A stretch of DNA of 64,000 bases, from contig CAZGQM010000002.1 of assembly GCA_964528055.1 (NCBI GenBank), positions 186,001 to 250,000 of the forward strand. The letters are read 5' to 3'. The notes under the pieces were generated by a model that saw only the letters and a list, made by a program, of their open reading frames with translations, ran no database searches and was not told the DNA's origin. A program made the translations under genes and the position numbers. Within the stretch, counting starts at the first letter, position 1; every line of letters starts with the position of its first letter. Below, one piece after another: positions 35,697 to 44,131 of this stretch. This DNA is from Geoanaerobacter sp964528055. GTDB lineage: Bacteria > Desulfobacterota > Desulfuromonadia > Geobacterales > DSM-12255.

Positions 35697-36020
35697 ATGG
35701 GAAAGATGCTGACAAACGAGCAGATTGGGGTTCGATTGCGTGAAGTACGCAAACGGCGTGGGCTTACACAAGAACAGCTCGCGGAGAAAATTGGAGTGAC
35801 TTTCCAGCAGATTGAGCAATATGAAAGTGGTTCTTCACGTCTTAATTCTGACAGATTGCAACAGATTCCAACGGCACTTGAAATTCCGATAGGATCGCTA
35901 TTCGATGATAACGATGAACGGGCACTTACTGACGAAGAAATGAGACTGGTCAAGGGATTTCGTTCTTTGAGCAGTGATGAAGTGCGGACATTTATAATAT
36001 CCAGTATATCCAAGAAATGA
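35697..36020 (+). CDS. XRE-family transcription regulator
   Basis: 107 residues from ATG 35697 (AAGGTGGG site). Helix-turn-helix at residues ~10-65: GVRLREVRKRRGLTQEQLAE, then VTFQQIEQYESGSSRLNSDR. The short C-terminal tail (EEMRLVKGFRSLSSDEVRTF) resembles small phage-type repressors. Divergent from the SHOCT gene, with a 175-bp gap that is a plausible operator region. It may be the element's lysogeny or maintenance regulator. Confidence 0.85.
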   Translation: MGKMLTNEQIGVRLREVRKRRGLTQEQLAEKIGVTFQQIEQYESGSSRLNSDRLQQIPTALEIPIGSLFDDNDERALTDEEMRLVKGFRSLSSDEVRTFIISSISKK

Positions 36021-36265
36021 CTTCCACCAACGGGTAGTCGAATTTGACACCTCTACGCATCCCACACCTTCCTCTTGAGCCAAAAATGAGTTTTCCCCTA
36101 AATGCAATGAATCTCCATCACGACTGACTATTGTGCATTTTGCATGCAATTTCTCCTGTTCTTGGTGGGACATTCCTGTTGGGATACCCTTGTTGTGTTG
36201 TGGATTGGACAAAGAAAAGCCCCAATGGCGGGATGCCAAAGGGGGCGTATAGCTCAATTTTCTAA

Positions 36266-36282
36266 TGTCGGGAATCATTACA
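36266..36282 (+). promoter_or_regulatory. Distal candidate activator site, PEP-CTERM gene 2
   Basis: TGTCGGGAATCATTACA, 203 bp before the -24 box; followed by a small CATTAC/GTAATG dyad. Confidence 0.55.
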
Positions 36283-36388
36283 TAATCGTAATGGTAGCTC
36301 TGGAAAATTACCTCTATAAATAACAGCATGTTATGAGCACCTAAAGCTGGATGTGTGCCATACAGAAGCATTACTAACAATGGGATAT

Positions 36389-36405
36389 TGTCGGAAAACT
36401 TTATA
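36389..36405 (+). promoter_or_regulatory. Proximal candidate activator site, PEP-CTERM gene 2
   Basis: TGTCGGAAAACTTTATA, one base off the ACA end of the other sites, exactly 80 bp before the -24 box. Confidence 0.5.
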
Positions 36406-36468
36406 AATACCATATTCTAACACTTCTGACCTATATGTTGAGTTAGTAATATTAAGCGCTTACGCGCT

Positions 36469-36484
36469 TGGCACACAATTGGCA
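36469..36484 (+). promoter_or_regulatory. Sigma-54 promoter of PEP-CTERM gene 2
   Basis: TGGCAC-ACAAT-TGGCA; one mismatch from the TTGC -12 box, right spacing, 46 bp before the start codon. Confidence 0.7.
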
Positions 36485-36529
36485 TGTTCCAATGTAATTT
36501 GTTAAGTTAAATTTAATGGGGGTGTAATC

Positions 36530-37183
36530 ATGAAAAAGTTGGTTGTAGGAGTATTATTGCTGCTTCTGACTAATGCAGCATCAGCTTTCGCAACAAATTT
36601 ATTAACTAATTCAGGATTTGAAACAGGGGATTACACAGGATGGTCTGTTGGCGGAAACAGCACTTCTTTCGGAGTGGCAATTGATGGAACTCCGATAACG
36701 GGAGCGAACCCGTTGTATGATCCTGATGTAGTAAAAGTGCACTCTGGTCAATTCGCAGGCTATGCAGTTGTAAGCACATCACCAATTGTTAATATCACGC
36801 TTTCGCAAAATGTAAATATCCTTGCCGATACCAGTTATGATGTCGGATTTTGGTTTGGTTCAGGTGCTGGATATGTCACTTTTGGAGCACTTGAATTAAA
36901 TATTTACATAGATGGTACTCAAGTTTTCCACAATGGCTATACGGCATTTCAACCGAACGACTATAAAAATCTCAGTACAGTATATACAAGCGCTACTGAT
37001 AAGATGGTTACTGTAACTTATGATTTTGCTGCGAGCGGAACTGCGCTGGTAGGAGCTTCATTTGATGATTTTTATTTTACCGGAGAGCCTGGTACAGCCG
37101 CAGTCCCCGAGCCTTCCACCTTCATTCTCCTCGGTGCTGGACTTGGCGGGTTTGCCTTACTGAGAAGGAGAATGAAAAAATAA
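36530..37183 (+). CDS. PEP-CTERM sorted secreted protein 2
   Basis: 217 residues behind GGGGGTG. Signal peptide KKLVVGVLLLLLTNAASAFA, then a beta-sandwich typical of carbohydrate-binding-like PEP-CTERM proteins (NLLTNSGFETGDYTGWSVGG; SFDDFYFTG at the end). The sorting tail VPEPSTFILLGAGLGGFALL and RRRMKK is identical to that of PEP-CTERM protein 1. Exported, then anchored or released by an exosortase encoded elsewhere; probably extracellular-matrix associated. It is element cargo at the right end. Confidence 0.9.
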   Translation: MKKLVVGVLLLLLTNAASAFATNLLTNSGFETGDYTGWSVGGNSTSFGVAIDGTPITGANPLYDPDVVKVHSGQFAGYAVVSTSPIVNITLSQNVNILADTSYDVGFWFGSGAGYVTFGALELNIYIDGTQVFHNGYTAFQPNDYKNLSTVYTSATDKMVTVTYDFAASGTALVGASFDDFYFTGEPGTAAVPEPSTFILLGAGLGGFALLRRRMKK

Positions 37184-37462
37184 GTGTAAAAATGTCCGAC
37201 ACTCTCCTGAAAAGGGCTTCCGTTAACGGAGGCCCTTTTTTTCGGCACTTATAGTGCTAAGGAATCGAAGGGATCTGGAAGGCTGTGTTGCCCTGCTTTC
37301 AGTACAATCCGTTTGACTTTACCCCCCTGCTCTGCTACAAAGACGACCACAATCTAATAACCAGCAATCAGGTGCAGCAGGTAGATGCAAGCAAAGGCAT
37401 TGACTGCTGATAATAGGGAAGGGGGTTTAATTCCCCCGCTGCCCCGCAACTGTGAACGGTGA
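37092..37462 (+). repeat. Perfect 371-bp direct repeat, right copy
   Basis: Identical to 25435-25805. Here the aptamer continues into its native second half (from 37463), so this is the chromosome-side junction. Confidence 0.95.
37210..37242 (+). terminator. Terminator of PEP-CTERM gene 2
   Basis: Same GGGCTTCC-GTTAAC-GGAGGCCC stem and seven T as in the left repeat copy. Confidence 0.85.
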
Positions 37463-37546
37463 TGAACGCCGCTTGATGCCACTGAATTTTTCGGGAAGGC
37501 GCGGCAAGTAAAGTGACCCGTGAGCCAGGAAACCTGCCTGATTGCC
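37369..37546 (+). ncRNA. Complete cobalamin riboswitch of the cob operon
   Basis: All aptamer parts are in order: CAGGTGCAGCAGG, GGGAAGGGGG, GCCCCGCAACTGTGA, GCCACTG, GGGAAGGCGCGG, and the closing GAGCCAGGAAACCTGCC. It should bind adenosyl- or related cobalamin and switch off the operon through the terminator at 37593. The first 94 bases belong to the direct repeat, so the element's right junction lies inside the aptamer. Confidence 0.93.
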
Positions 37547-37592
37547 ATTCATTATGAGACCTCCGTGGGAGAGGTGTCGGGTAATTGCATGT

Positions 37593-37625
37593 AAACCCCG
37601 CTACTCCCTTTTGGAGGCGGGGTTT
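37593..37625 (+). terminator. Riboswitch expression platform terminator
   Basis: AAACCCCGC and CTCC pair with GGAG and GCGGGGTTT, followed by TC. The cobU ribosome site (GGAGG) is in the 3' arm, so folding could block both transcription and translation. Confidence 0.8.
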
Positions 37626-37631
37626 TCTTGT

Positions 37632-38153
37632 ATGTCGCGAATCATTTTCATAACCGGTGGATCCCGTAGCGGAAAAAGCCGCTTTGCCGAGGGGCTGACT
37701 GCCGGCTTTGGTGGGCCTTTGGGTTATATAGCTACCGCAGCTGCTGGCGATGCGGAGATGGCAGAGCGGATTGCGAGGCATCAGGAGCGGAGAGGCCCGA
37801 ATTGGCAGACCATGGAGGAGCCCCTTGATGTATGCGGGGTCATTGTCGGACATGACGGATACTTCAACGCCATCCTGGTAGATTGCGTGACACTCTGGCT
37901 GACCAACCTCCTATTGCATCACGATAGTCCAGAGCCGGCCCTTTCCGAAGTCAAGCGACTCATTGCGTTGTTTCCAATGCTTGAGTCGCCTCTGGTGCTT
38001 GTTTCCAGTGAGGTGGGGATGGGGATCGTTCCGGATAACAGGCTTGCCAGGACCTTTCGGGACCTGGCCGGAGAAGCAAACCAGCTTATTGCGGAAGCCT
38101 CTGACGAGGTGTATGTGACGATTTCAGGGCTGCCGCTGAAACTCAAAGGTTGA
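37632..38153 (+). CDS. cobU: Adenosylcobinamide kinase/phosphate guanylyltransferase
   Basis: 173 residues. ATG 37632 is used because it follows the GGAGG in the terminator arm; the frame is open upstream through the riboswitch. P-loop GGSRSGKSRFAE at the start, RHQERRGPNW, and VDCVTLWLTNLL are family motifs. It phosphorylates cobinamide and attaches GMP for nucleotide-loop assembly. First gene of the operon, 21 bp before cobT. Confidence 0.93.
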   Translation: MSRIIFITGGSRSGKSRFAEGLTAGFGGPLGYIATAAAGDAEMAERIARHQERRGPNWQTMEEPLDVCGVIVGHDGYFNAILVDCVTLWLTNLLLHHDSPEPALSEVKRLIALFPMLESPLVLVSSEVGMGIVPDNRLARTFRDLAGEANQLIAEASDEVYVTISGLPLKLKG

Positions 38154-38174
38154 ACCTCAATACAAGGAGCATCA

Positions 38175-39227
38175 ATGGAGCTGCTGACTAATACCCTTGC
38201 CGATATCAGGCCGCTTGATCCTGCGCATTTTGCGGCTGCCCAGGTAAAACTCGACAACAAGACCAAGCCTCCAGGCTCACTGGGGAGGCTTGAAGAGTTT
38301 GCCTGCCGATGTGTTGCCATTACGGGATCCATGGAGCCGGATACCCTCCGAAAGGCAATCTTCACCTTTGCCGCAGATCATGGGGTAACAGACGAAGGAG
38401 TTTCACTCTATCCAAGAGAGGTAACCCATCAGATGGTGCTGAACTTTGTTCGCGGTGGTGCCGGGGTAAATGTTCTGGCACGCCATGCAGGAGCAGAGGT
38501 CAGGGTAGTGGACGTAGGGGTAGATCATATCTTCGAACCGCAGCCCGGACTTATTATCAGAAAGATTGCCCGTGGGACGCGCAATCTGGCAGTTGGTCCT
38601 GCAATGACGCGGGAAGAGGCTGTTGCAGCCATGGAAGTGGGTATTGATCTGGCCTGTCAGGCGAAGGCCGAGGGGATAGCTTTCATCGGTACCGGAGAGA
38701 TGGGGATTGGCAACACCACCCCCTCATCCGCGATACTGGCTGCATTTTCCGGCATGTCGGCGCGGGAGGTAACACATCGCGGCACAGGGATCGATGATGC
38801 CGCTCTGGCGCGCAAGGTTTCGGCCATTGAGAGAGGGCTTGCAGTAAACCGGCCCGATTCGGCAGATCCTCTCGATGTCCTTGCAAAGGTTGGTGGTCTG
38901 GAGATTGCGGCTATTGCAGGCCTGGTGCTGGGCGGGGCGGCAAATCGCCTCCCGGTGGTGCTGGACGGCTTCATATCAACTGCCGGTGCGCTCATCGCCT
39001 GTGAGATGAACCCTCATGTCAAGGAGTATCTCTTCGCTGCCCACGAGTCGGTGGAGATCGGTCACCGCTTCATGCTGGAGCGGATGGGGCTGGAGCCGAT
39101 TCTCGATTTCCGTCTCAGGCTCGGGGAAGGAACCGGTGCAGCACTTGCCATGGGTATGATCGAGGCAGGAGTAAAAGTCTTGAAAGAGATGGCGAGCTTC
39201 GAAGAGGCAGGGGTGACGAAAGGATAA
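38175..39227 (+). CDS. cobT: Nicotinate-nucleotide:dimethylbenzimidazole phosphoribosyltransferase
   Basis: 350 residues, normal length. KTKPPGSLGRLEEFA at the N end and GTGEMGIGNTTPSSA are signature segments, and RLGEGTGAALAM holds the catalytic glutamate region near the C end. It activates the lower-ligand base, here probably 5-hydroxybenzimidazole or a derivative made from the ThiC/BzaF-like enzyme downstream. AAGGAGC precedes ATG 38175. It joins cobS without a gap. Confidence 0.95.
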   Translation: MELLTNTLADIRPLDPAHFAAAQVKLDNKTKPPGSLGRLEEFACRCVAITGSMEPDTLRKAIFTFAADHGVTDEGVSLYPREVTHQMVLNFVRGGAGVNVLARHAGAEVRVVDVGVDHIFEPQPGLIIRKIARGTRNLAVGPAMTREEAVAAMEVGIDLACQAKAEGIAFIGTGEMGIGNTTPSSAILAAFSGMSAREVTHRGTGIDDAALARKVSAIERGLAVNRPDSADPLDVLAKVGGLEIAAIAGLVLGGAANRLPVVLDGFISTAGALIACEMNPHVKEYLFAAHESVEIGHRFMLERMGLEPILDFRLRLGEGTGAALAMGMIEAGVKVLKEMASFEEAGVTKG

Positions 39228-39971
39228 ATGAGACTCTATTTCATTGCACTCCAGTTTCTGACCATCATCCCGTTGCCAAGCCAGCTCAGATGCGACGAGA
39301 AAGACCTCGGTCGCTCAATGGCGCTCTTTCCGCTCGTAGGGCTTACGCTTGGGGGGCTTCTGGTCGGGGTGGATGTCATCTTCGCGATGATCCTGCCACG
39401 ACCGGTTGCGGACATACTGCTAGTCGCACTGTTGGCAGTGGCAAGCGGCGCGCTCCACCTGGACGGATTGGCAGATGTATGCGACGGACTGGCAGCGCGC
39501 GGGAGCAGGGAACGTTTCCTAGCGGTGATGAAAGATTCCCGTATCGGTGCTGTAGGTGCTGTGGGGCTCATCCTGGGGCTCATGATCAAGTATCAGGCCA
39601 TACTCCAGATTCCGCTGGAGTCAAAGCGAATGATCCTGCTCTTCTTCCCTAGCGTATCGCGGTTCGGGCAGGTGCTTATGGCAGTGGGTGCCAAGCGTGC
39701 CAGGCAGAATGGTCTCGGAGCCCTGTTTATCAATGGAGCTGGTCGGGGACAACTTCTCATCGCCCTGATTATTACCCTGTCATCCGGTTTTCTTTTGCTG
39801 GAGTGGCACGGTATTGCAACAGTAGCCTTTATCTCGCTGTTGACGCTTTCCTGCCGTCGGTATTTCACGGATAGAGTCGGCGGAATTACCGGAGACCTCA
39901 TCGGCTGTGTCAGTGAACTCAATGAAATAGCCTGCCTGCTTTTGCTGCTGGCATTATCGGGACTGAGATGA
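39228..39971 (+). CDS. cobS: Cobalamin-5'-phosphate synthase
   Basis: 247 residues, polytopic membrane protein with about six helices. LQFLTIIPLP at the N end, the Asp-rich LDGLADVCDGLAARGSRERF and KDSRIGAVGAVGL are hallmark motifs. It joins adenosyl-GDP-cobinamide with alpha-ribazole phosphate. Starts immediately after the cobT stop. Confidence 0.95.
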   Translation: MRLYFIALQFLTIIPLPSQLRCDEKDLGRSMALFPLVGLTLGGLLVGVDVIFAMILPRPVADILLVALLAVASGALHLDGLADVCDGLAARGSRERFLAVMKDSRIGAVGAVGLILGLMIKYQAILQIPLESKRMILLFFPSVSRFGQVLMAVGAKRARQNGLGALFINGAGRGQLLIALIITLSSGFLLLEWHGIATVAFISLLTLSCRRYFTDRVGGITGDLIGCVSELNEIACLLLLLALSGLR

Positions 39972-39984
39972 CCATCAGGGGGGT

Positions 39985-40593
39985 ATGCCGATGACTTCAA
40001 AAACAAGGATCTATCTCATACGTCACGGCGAAGTGGCAGGTGCTGGAACGCCGCGCTATAATGGACATGCGGATGTGCCGCTTAGTGAGCGTGGGGTGGA
40101 GCAGTACCATCTACTCAAGGTGCGGTTCGCAGATGCCCGGATAACGGCCTGCTACACGAGCGATCTGACCCGCTGCACGGTAGGCGCCGAGATCCTCGGA
40201 AACCATCTGGGTCTTGATCCGATTGCCGATGCTTCCTTGCGTGAGCTCAACATCGGCATCTGGGAGGGGATGACATGGGCCGAGATCCAGGGGAAGTGGC
40301 CGGCAGAGTGGCAGGAGCGCTTGCAGGACATAGTTAATTACCGGGTGCCTCAGGGGGAGAACCTCCTCGATCTGGAGGCCCGGATAATGCCTGCTATCGG
40401 TCGGATCGTGTCACAGCACCGCGGGGAAGAGGTGCTGGTGGTTGCCCACGGAGGGGCCAACCGGGTCATTCTCCTCAATGCTATCGGGGCGCCGCTTTCG
40501 GCCTTATTCAATATTGAGCAGAGCTACAGCTGCCTCAACATCATCGACTATTATGCAGACGGCGCAGCAGTGGTGAAATTGCTGAACGGGTAG
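39985..40593 (+). CDS. cobC: Alpha-ribazole phosphatase
   Basis: 202 residues of the histidine phosphatase superfamily: YLIRHGEVAGAG with catalytic His, the RCTVGAEILG segment, and the second His in VVAHGGANR. It removes the last phosphate in loop assembly. GGGGGG precedes ATG 39985; ATG 39991 is an alternative. It lies 13 bp after cobS and 9 bp before cbiA, which supports this role over phosphoglycerate mutase. Confidence 0.88.
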   Translation: MPMTSKTRIYLIRHGEVAGAGTPRYNGHADVPLSERGVEQYHLLKVRFADARITACYTSDLTRCTVGAEILGNHLGLDPIADASLRELNIGIWEGMTWAEIQGKWPAEWQERLQDIVNYRVPQGENLLDLEARIMPAIGRIVSQHRGEEVLVVAHGGANRVILLNAIGAPLSALFNIEQSYSCLNIIDYYADGAAVVKLLNG

Positions 40594-40602
40594 GAGTTTA
40601 GA

Positions 40603-41994
40603 ATGAAGGCATTTGTTATTGCTGCACCCCAGAGCGGTTCGGGCAAGACCACCATAACCATCGGCATCATGGAGGTACTGAGGCGTCGAGGTTTGACGGT
40701 GGCGCCGTTCAAGGTTGGTCCCGATTTCATCGACCCCGGGTATCATCGGCTGGTGACCCACCGGCCTTCAATCAATCTGGATGGTTGGATGTGTGGTCCA
40801 TCAGGGGTTCGCGAGAGCTTTGCACGCTATTCAAAGTTCGCCGATGTTGCCGTAATTGAAGGGGTTATGGGTCTGTTCGACGGCTTCGCCGGAACATCCG
40901 AGGAAGGGAGTACTGCCCAGGTTGCCAAGCTGCTTCGCGCACCCGTGCTGCTGGTCGTGGATGCGCGCGGGCAGGCTCGTAGCGTTGGTGCCCTTATTAA
41001 GGGCTTTACCGAGTTTGATCCGGATCTTCGACTGGCAGGTATCATATTCAATCATGTAGCCAGTGAAAACCATGCCCGCATTCTACGCGAAGCCGTGGCA
41101 GAACTGGAATATCCACCTCCGGTCCTGGGGTGTGTCCCTGCCGATGCGCGGCTTGCCATCCCCTCACGACATCTCGGTCTTGTGACGGCTGATGATAACC
41201 CACTTCCGGTGACGTATCTTGAGTACCTGGCAGCGGTTATCCGCGAAAACATCGATCTTGCGTTTCTCTGGGGAGTTGCGCTTTCATTGTACGACAACGG
41301 CGACACTGTTTCTGCAGAGCTGCCCGACCCGGATCTGCCGGCGGTGAAGATTGCCGTTGCCCGCGACGAGGCCTTTTGCTTTGTGTACGAGGACAATCTC
41401 AGAATGCTGAGCGAAGCCGGCGCAGAGTTGATACCGTTTTCACCGCTTCGCGACGCTGCCATCCCCGAAGGAGTTGCCGGTATCTACCTGCCGGGCGGCT
41501 ACCCCGAGCTTTACATAGAACAACTGTCAGGCAATAGTGCCATGAAAGAGTCGATAGCCGCGGCTGTCACGCTCGGCATGCCCGTGTATGCCGAGTGCGG
41601 CGGGTTCATCTACCTGACTGAAGGGGTAGTCTCCCATGAGGGACCGCCGGAGGCTCCTTATCCCTTTGTCGGGATATTCCCTGTAACAACCAGGATGCTC
41701 TCCCGAAGGAAAGCCCTTGGATATCGCGAGGTCGAATTTCTCGCAGATTCGGCCATCGGTCGATGCGGACTTTTAGCACGAGGTCACGAGTTTCACTATT
41801 CGGAGATCTCCGAAATGCCGGGAAATGTGGTGCGGACATTCAAGGTACGGCGGGCGAATGCAGATCTAGGAGTGGAGGGATACCGGATCAAGAACTGCCT
41901 TGCCTCCTACATCCACCTGCATTTCGGAAGTTGCCCGGAGATAGCGGATTCATTCGTTGCGAGCTGCCGGGGAGAGTATGTAAGAAGCAGTTAG
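40603..41994 (+). CDS. cbiA: Cobyrinic acid a,c-diamide synthase
   Basis: 463 residues. An ATP-binding domain (APQSGSGKTTITIGIMEVL; KVGPDFIDPGYH) and a C-terminal triad glutaminase-like domain (GVAGIYLPGGYPELY, YAECGGFIYL, HEFHYSEI). Uses glutamine to amidate side chains a and c. In the anaerobic route it is CbiA (CobB is the aerobic name). A gap of 86 bp follows, the largest in the operon. Confidence 0.93.
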   Translation: MKAFVIAAPQSGSGKTTITIGIMEVLRRRGLTVAPFKVGPDFIDPGYHRLVTHRPSINLDGWMCGPSGVRESFARYSKFADVAVIEGVMGLFDGFAGTSEEGSTAQVAKLLRAPVLLVVDARGQARSVGALIKGFTEFDPDLRLAGIIFNHVASENHARILREAVAELEYPPPVLGCVPADARLAIPSRHLGLVTADDNPLPVTYLEYLAAVIRENIDLAFLWGVALSLYDNGDTVSAELPDPDLPAVKIAVARDEAFCFVYEDNLRMLSEAGAELIPFSPLRDAAIPEGVAGIYLPGGYPELYIEQLSGNSAMKESIAAAVTLGMPVYAECGGFIYLTEGVVSHEGPPEAPYPFVGIFPVTTRMLSRRKALGYREVEFLADSAIGRCGLLARGHEFHYSEISEMPGNVVRTFKVRRANADLGVEGYRIKNCLASYIHLHFGSCPEIADSFVASCRGEYVRSS

Positions 41995-42080
41995 AGCTGG
42001 TAGCATATGAAAAATGTTTCTGATACATGACGATCTGTTTCCAGCAGAGCGGCTATACTTGATGGAGGAGAGGACGTAGC

Positions 42081-43388
42081 ATGAAAACACAGATCGAACA
42101 GGCCCGTCTGGGGGTTCTTACCGACCAGATGGCCATTGTTGCCAAGGATGAAGGGGTTTCACCGGAATATCTCCTCCAGATGGTCTCAGAGGGGAAGATC
42201 GTCATCCCCTGGAATCATAACAGGAAGCCAAGAGTGGCAGGCATCGGCAAGGGGCTTCGCACCAAGGTGAATGCGTCCATCGGCACATCCAGCGATATAG
42301 TCGATTACTCGGCCGAAGTGAGAAAGGCCCGTGCAGCCCAGGAGTCCGGGGCAGACACCCTGATGGAGCTCTCAGTAGGGGGCGATCTTGACCGGGTGCG
42401 GCGGGAGGTGATTGCCGCCGTGGACCTGCCGGTGGGAAACGTCCCTCTCTACCAGGCTTTCTGCGAGGCGGCGCGCAAATACGGCGATCCAAACAGGCTG
42501 GACGAGGAGATGCTCTTCGACCTGATAGAAAAACAGTGCGAGGACGGGATGGCATTCATGGCTGTCCATTGCGGAATCAACCTCTACACCATCGAACGGC
42601 TGAGAAAGCAGGGGTACCGCTACGGAGGCCTTGTCTCAAAAGGTGGCGTCAGCATGGTAGCCTGGATGCTTGCCAATAACCGGGAAAACCCGCTCTACGA
42701 GAAGTTCGACCGGGTGGTTTCCATCCTGAAAAAATACGACACGGTGCTGTCATTGGGGAATGGACTCCGGGCCGGTGCTATCCACGACTCCTCTGATCGG
42801 GCACAGATCCAGGAACTCCTCATCAACTGCGAACTGGCTGAAATCGGGCGGGAGATGGGTTGCCAGATGCTGGTCGAAGGGCCGGGACACGTGCCGCTGG
42901 ATGAGATCGAGGGGAACATCCAGTTGCAGAAGCGGATGAGCGGCGGAGCGCCATACTACATGCTCGGTCCGATCGCCACCGACGTGGCCCCCGGCTTCGA
43001 CCACATCACCGCTGCCATCGGCGCGGCACAGTCATCGCGTTTCGGCGCAGACCTGATCTGCTACATTACGCCGGCCGAGCACCTGGCTCTTCCCAACGAA
43101 GAGGACGTGCGCATGGGGGTGAAGGCGGCAAAGATTGCCGCCTACATCGGAGACATGAACAAATACCCTGAAAAGGGACGTCAGCGCGACAAGGAGATGA
43201 GCAAGGCGCGCCGGGACCTGGATTGGCAGAAGCAGTTCGACCTGGCCCTCTATCCTGAGGATGCCAGAGCGATCCGCGCCAGCCGCACACCGGAGGACGA
43301 GGCGACCTGCACCATGTGCGGAGATTTCTGCGCTTCCCGCGGCGCAGGGAAGCTATTCTCAGGCGACCTTCGGGGAGACAAGATCTGA
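42081..43388 (+). CDS. bzaF: ThiC paralog, probably 5-hydroxybenzimidazole synthase BzaF
   Basis: 435 residues of the ThiC radical-SAM family (NHNRKPRVAGIGKGLRTKVN; VEGPGHVPLDEIEGN; LGPIATDVAPGFDHITAAIG). The cluster motif near the C end reads CTMCGDFC, that is CX2CX3C, one residue shorter than CX2CX4C of enterobacterial ThiC. Location between cbiA and the cobalt importer, under the B12 riboswitch, favours BzaF, which turns the purine intermediate AIR into the lower-ligand precursor under anoxia. A thiamine role remains possible. GGAGGAGAGG precedes ATG 42081. The stop overlaps cbiM. Confidence 0.75.
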   Translation: MKTQIEQARLGVLTDQMAIVAKDEGVSPEYLLQMVSEGKIVIPWNHNRKPRVAGIGKGLRTKVNASIGTSSDIVDYSAEVRKARAAQESGADTLMELSVGGDLDRVRREVIAAVDLPVGNVPLYQAFCEAARKYGDPNRLDEEMLFDLIEKQCEDGMAFMAVHCGINLYTIERLRKQGYRYGGLVSKGGVSMVAWMLANNRENPLYEKFDRVVSILKKYDTVLSLGNGLRAGAIHDSSDRAQIQELLINCELAEIGREMGCQMLVEGPGHVPLDEIEGNIQLQKRMSGGAPYYMLGPIATDVAPGFDHITAAIGAAQSSRFGADLICYITPAEHLALPNEEDVRMGVKAAKIAAYIGDMNKYPEKGRQRDKEMSKARRDLDWQKQFDLALYPEDARAIRASRTPEDEATCTMCGDFCASRGAGKLFSGDLRGDKI

Positions 43389-44131
43389 TGCAAAGGGTTC
43401 TGGTCAGCGTTGCATGCATGGCGCTTTTTGCCGCTCCGGTCCACGCCATGCACATCAGCGAGGGGATTCTGCCGTTGAACTGGGCTCTGCTCTGGTTTGC
43501 CGTTGCGGCACCGTTCGTGCTGCTGGGGCTCAGGCAGTTGAATGCCCTTTCCCGTGTTGACCTTTCCATAAAGCCGCTGGTAGGGCTGATGGCTGCAGTG
43601 GTCTTCATCATCTCCTGTATGCCGATTCCGGTTCCTACTGCCGGAACCTGTTCCCACCCGTGCGGAACCGGAATTTCGTCGATTCTTCTCGGCCCGCTGG
43701 TTTCCGTGGTAATCGCTACCGTCGCGCTGCTCATACAGGCCCTTGTGATGGCACATGGCGGACTTTCTACCTTGGGGGCCGATATCGTATCCATGGGGGT
43801 GGTCGGCTCATTTGCCGCCTGGTTCGTTTTCCGGGGGGTGCGCGGCATCGGCGCCAGTCTGGCGGTTGCCGCATTTCTGGCAGGGCTTGTTGCCGACTGG
43901 GCAACCTATCTCGCCACATCGGCGGCACTTGCTTCAGGAATTCGAGGGAGTGAGCCCTTTCTTCCGCTTTTCGCCAAGGTGGGGCTTGCTTTTGTCCCGA
44001 CGCAGTTGCCGCTCGGAATCCTTGAGGGGGCGATGACTGCAGGGATGGTGACGCTGCTGCAGAGGAAGCGCCCTGACCTGCTTCTGAAAATGAAGATCCT
44101 TAAAAATAGCGAGGTCTCTGCCAATGCCTGA
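43388..44131 (+). CDS. cbiM: Cobalt ECF transporter component CbiM
   Basis: 247 residues. ATG 43388 overlaps the stop of the previous gene (TGATG). A cleavable signal peptide (RVLVSVACMALFAAPVHA) precedes the conserved MHISEGILP, whose N-terminus helps bind Co2+; six or seven membrane helices follow. Substrate-binding integral component of the CbiMNQO importer. Confidence 0.92.
   Translation: MQRVLVSVACMALFAAPVHAMHISEGILPLNWALLWFAVAAPFVLLGLRQLNALSRVDLSIKPLVGLMAAVVFIISCMPIPVPTAGTCSHPCGTGISSILLGPLVSVVIATVALLIQALVMAHGGLSTLGADIVSMGVVGSFAAWFVFRGVRGIGASLAVAAFLAGLVADWATYLATSAALASGIRGSEPFLPLFAKVGLAFVPTQLPLGILEGAMTAGMVTLLQRKRPDLLLKMKILKNSEVSANA

Larger units (their letters stand above)
36021..36468. 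other. Non-coding control region of PEP-CTERM gene 2
   Basis: No gene supported. The segment from ~36201 (TGGATTGG..AAAGAAAAGCCCCAATGGC) to ~36295 is homologous to 24631-24720 before PEP-CTERM gene 1, so the two genes share their control regions. AAGCGC-TTAC-GCGCTT (36454-36469) is an inverted repeat next to the -24 box. Confidence 0.6.
25806..37462 (+). mobile_element. 11.66-kb integrative element in the engB-cobalamin riboswitch site
   Basis: Bounded by the two perfect 371-bp repeats. It carries a tyrosine integrase next to the left end and pointing toward it, a primase-helicase, KlcA antirestriction protein, small coupled genes, a frameshifted ftsW, a SHOCT protein, an XRE regulator and a PEP-CTERM gene. 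No capsid, portal or conjugation gene is seen, so it resembles a phage satellite or integrated plasmid-like island. Recombination between the repeats would excise a circle and restore one engB-riboswitch-cobU junction. Confidence 0.75.

Noticed and set aside
35898..36413. 171-codon minus-strand frame over the XRE gene end
   Set aside because: It overlaps the XRE coding region and the PEP-CTERM control region; no start site.
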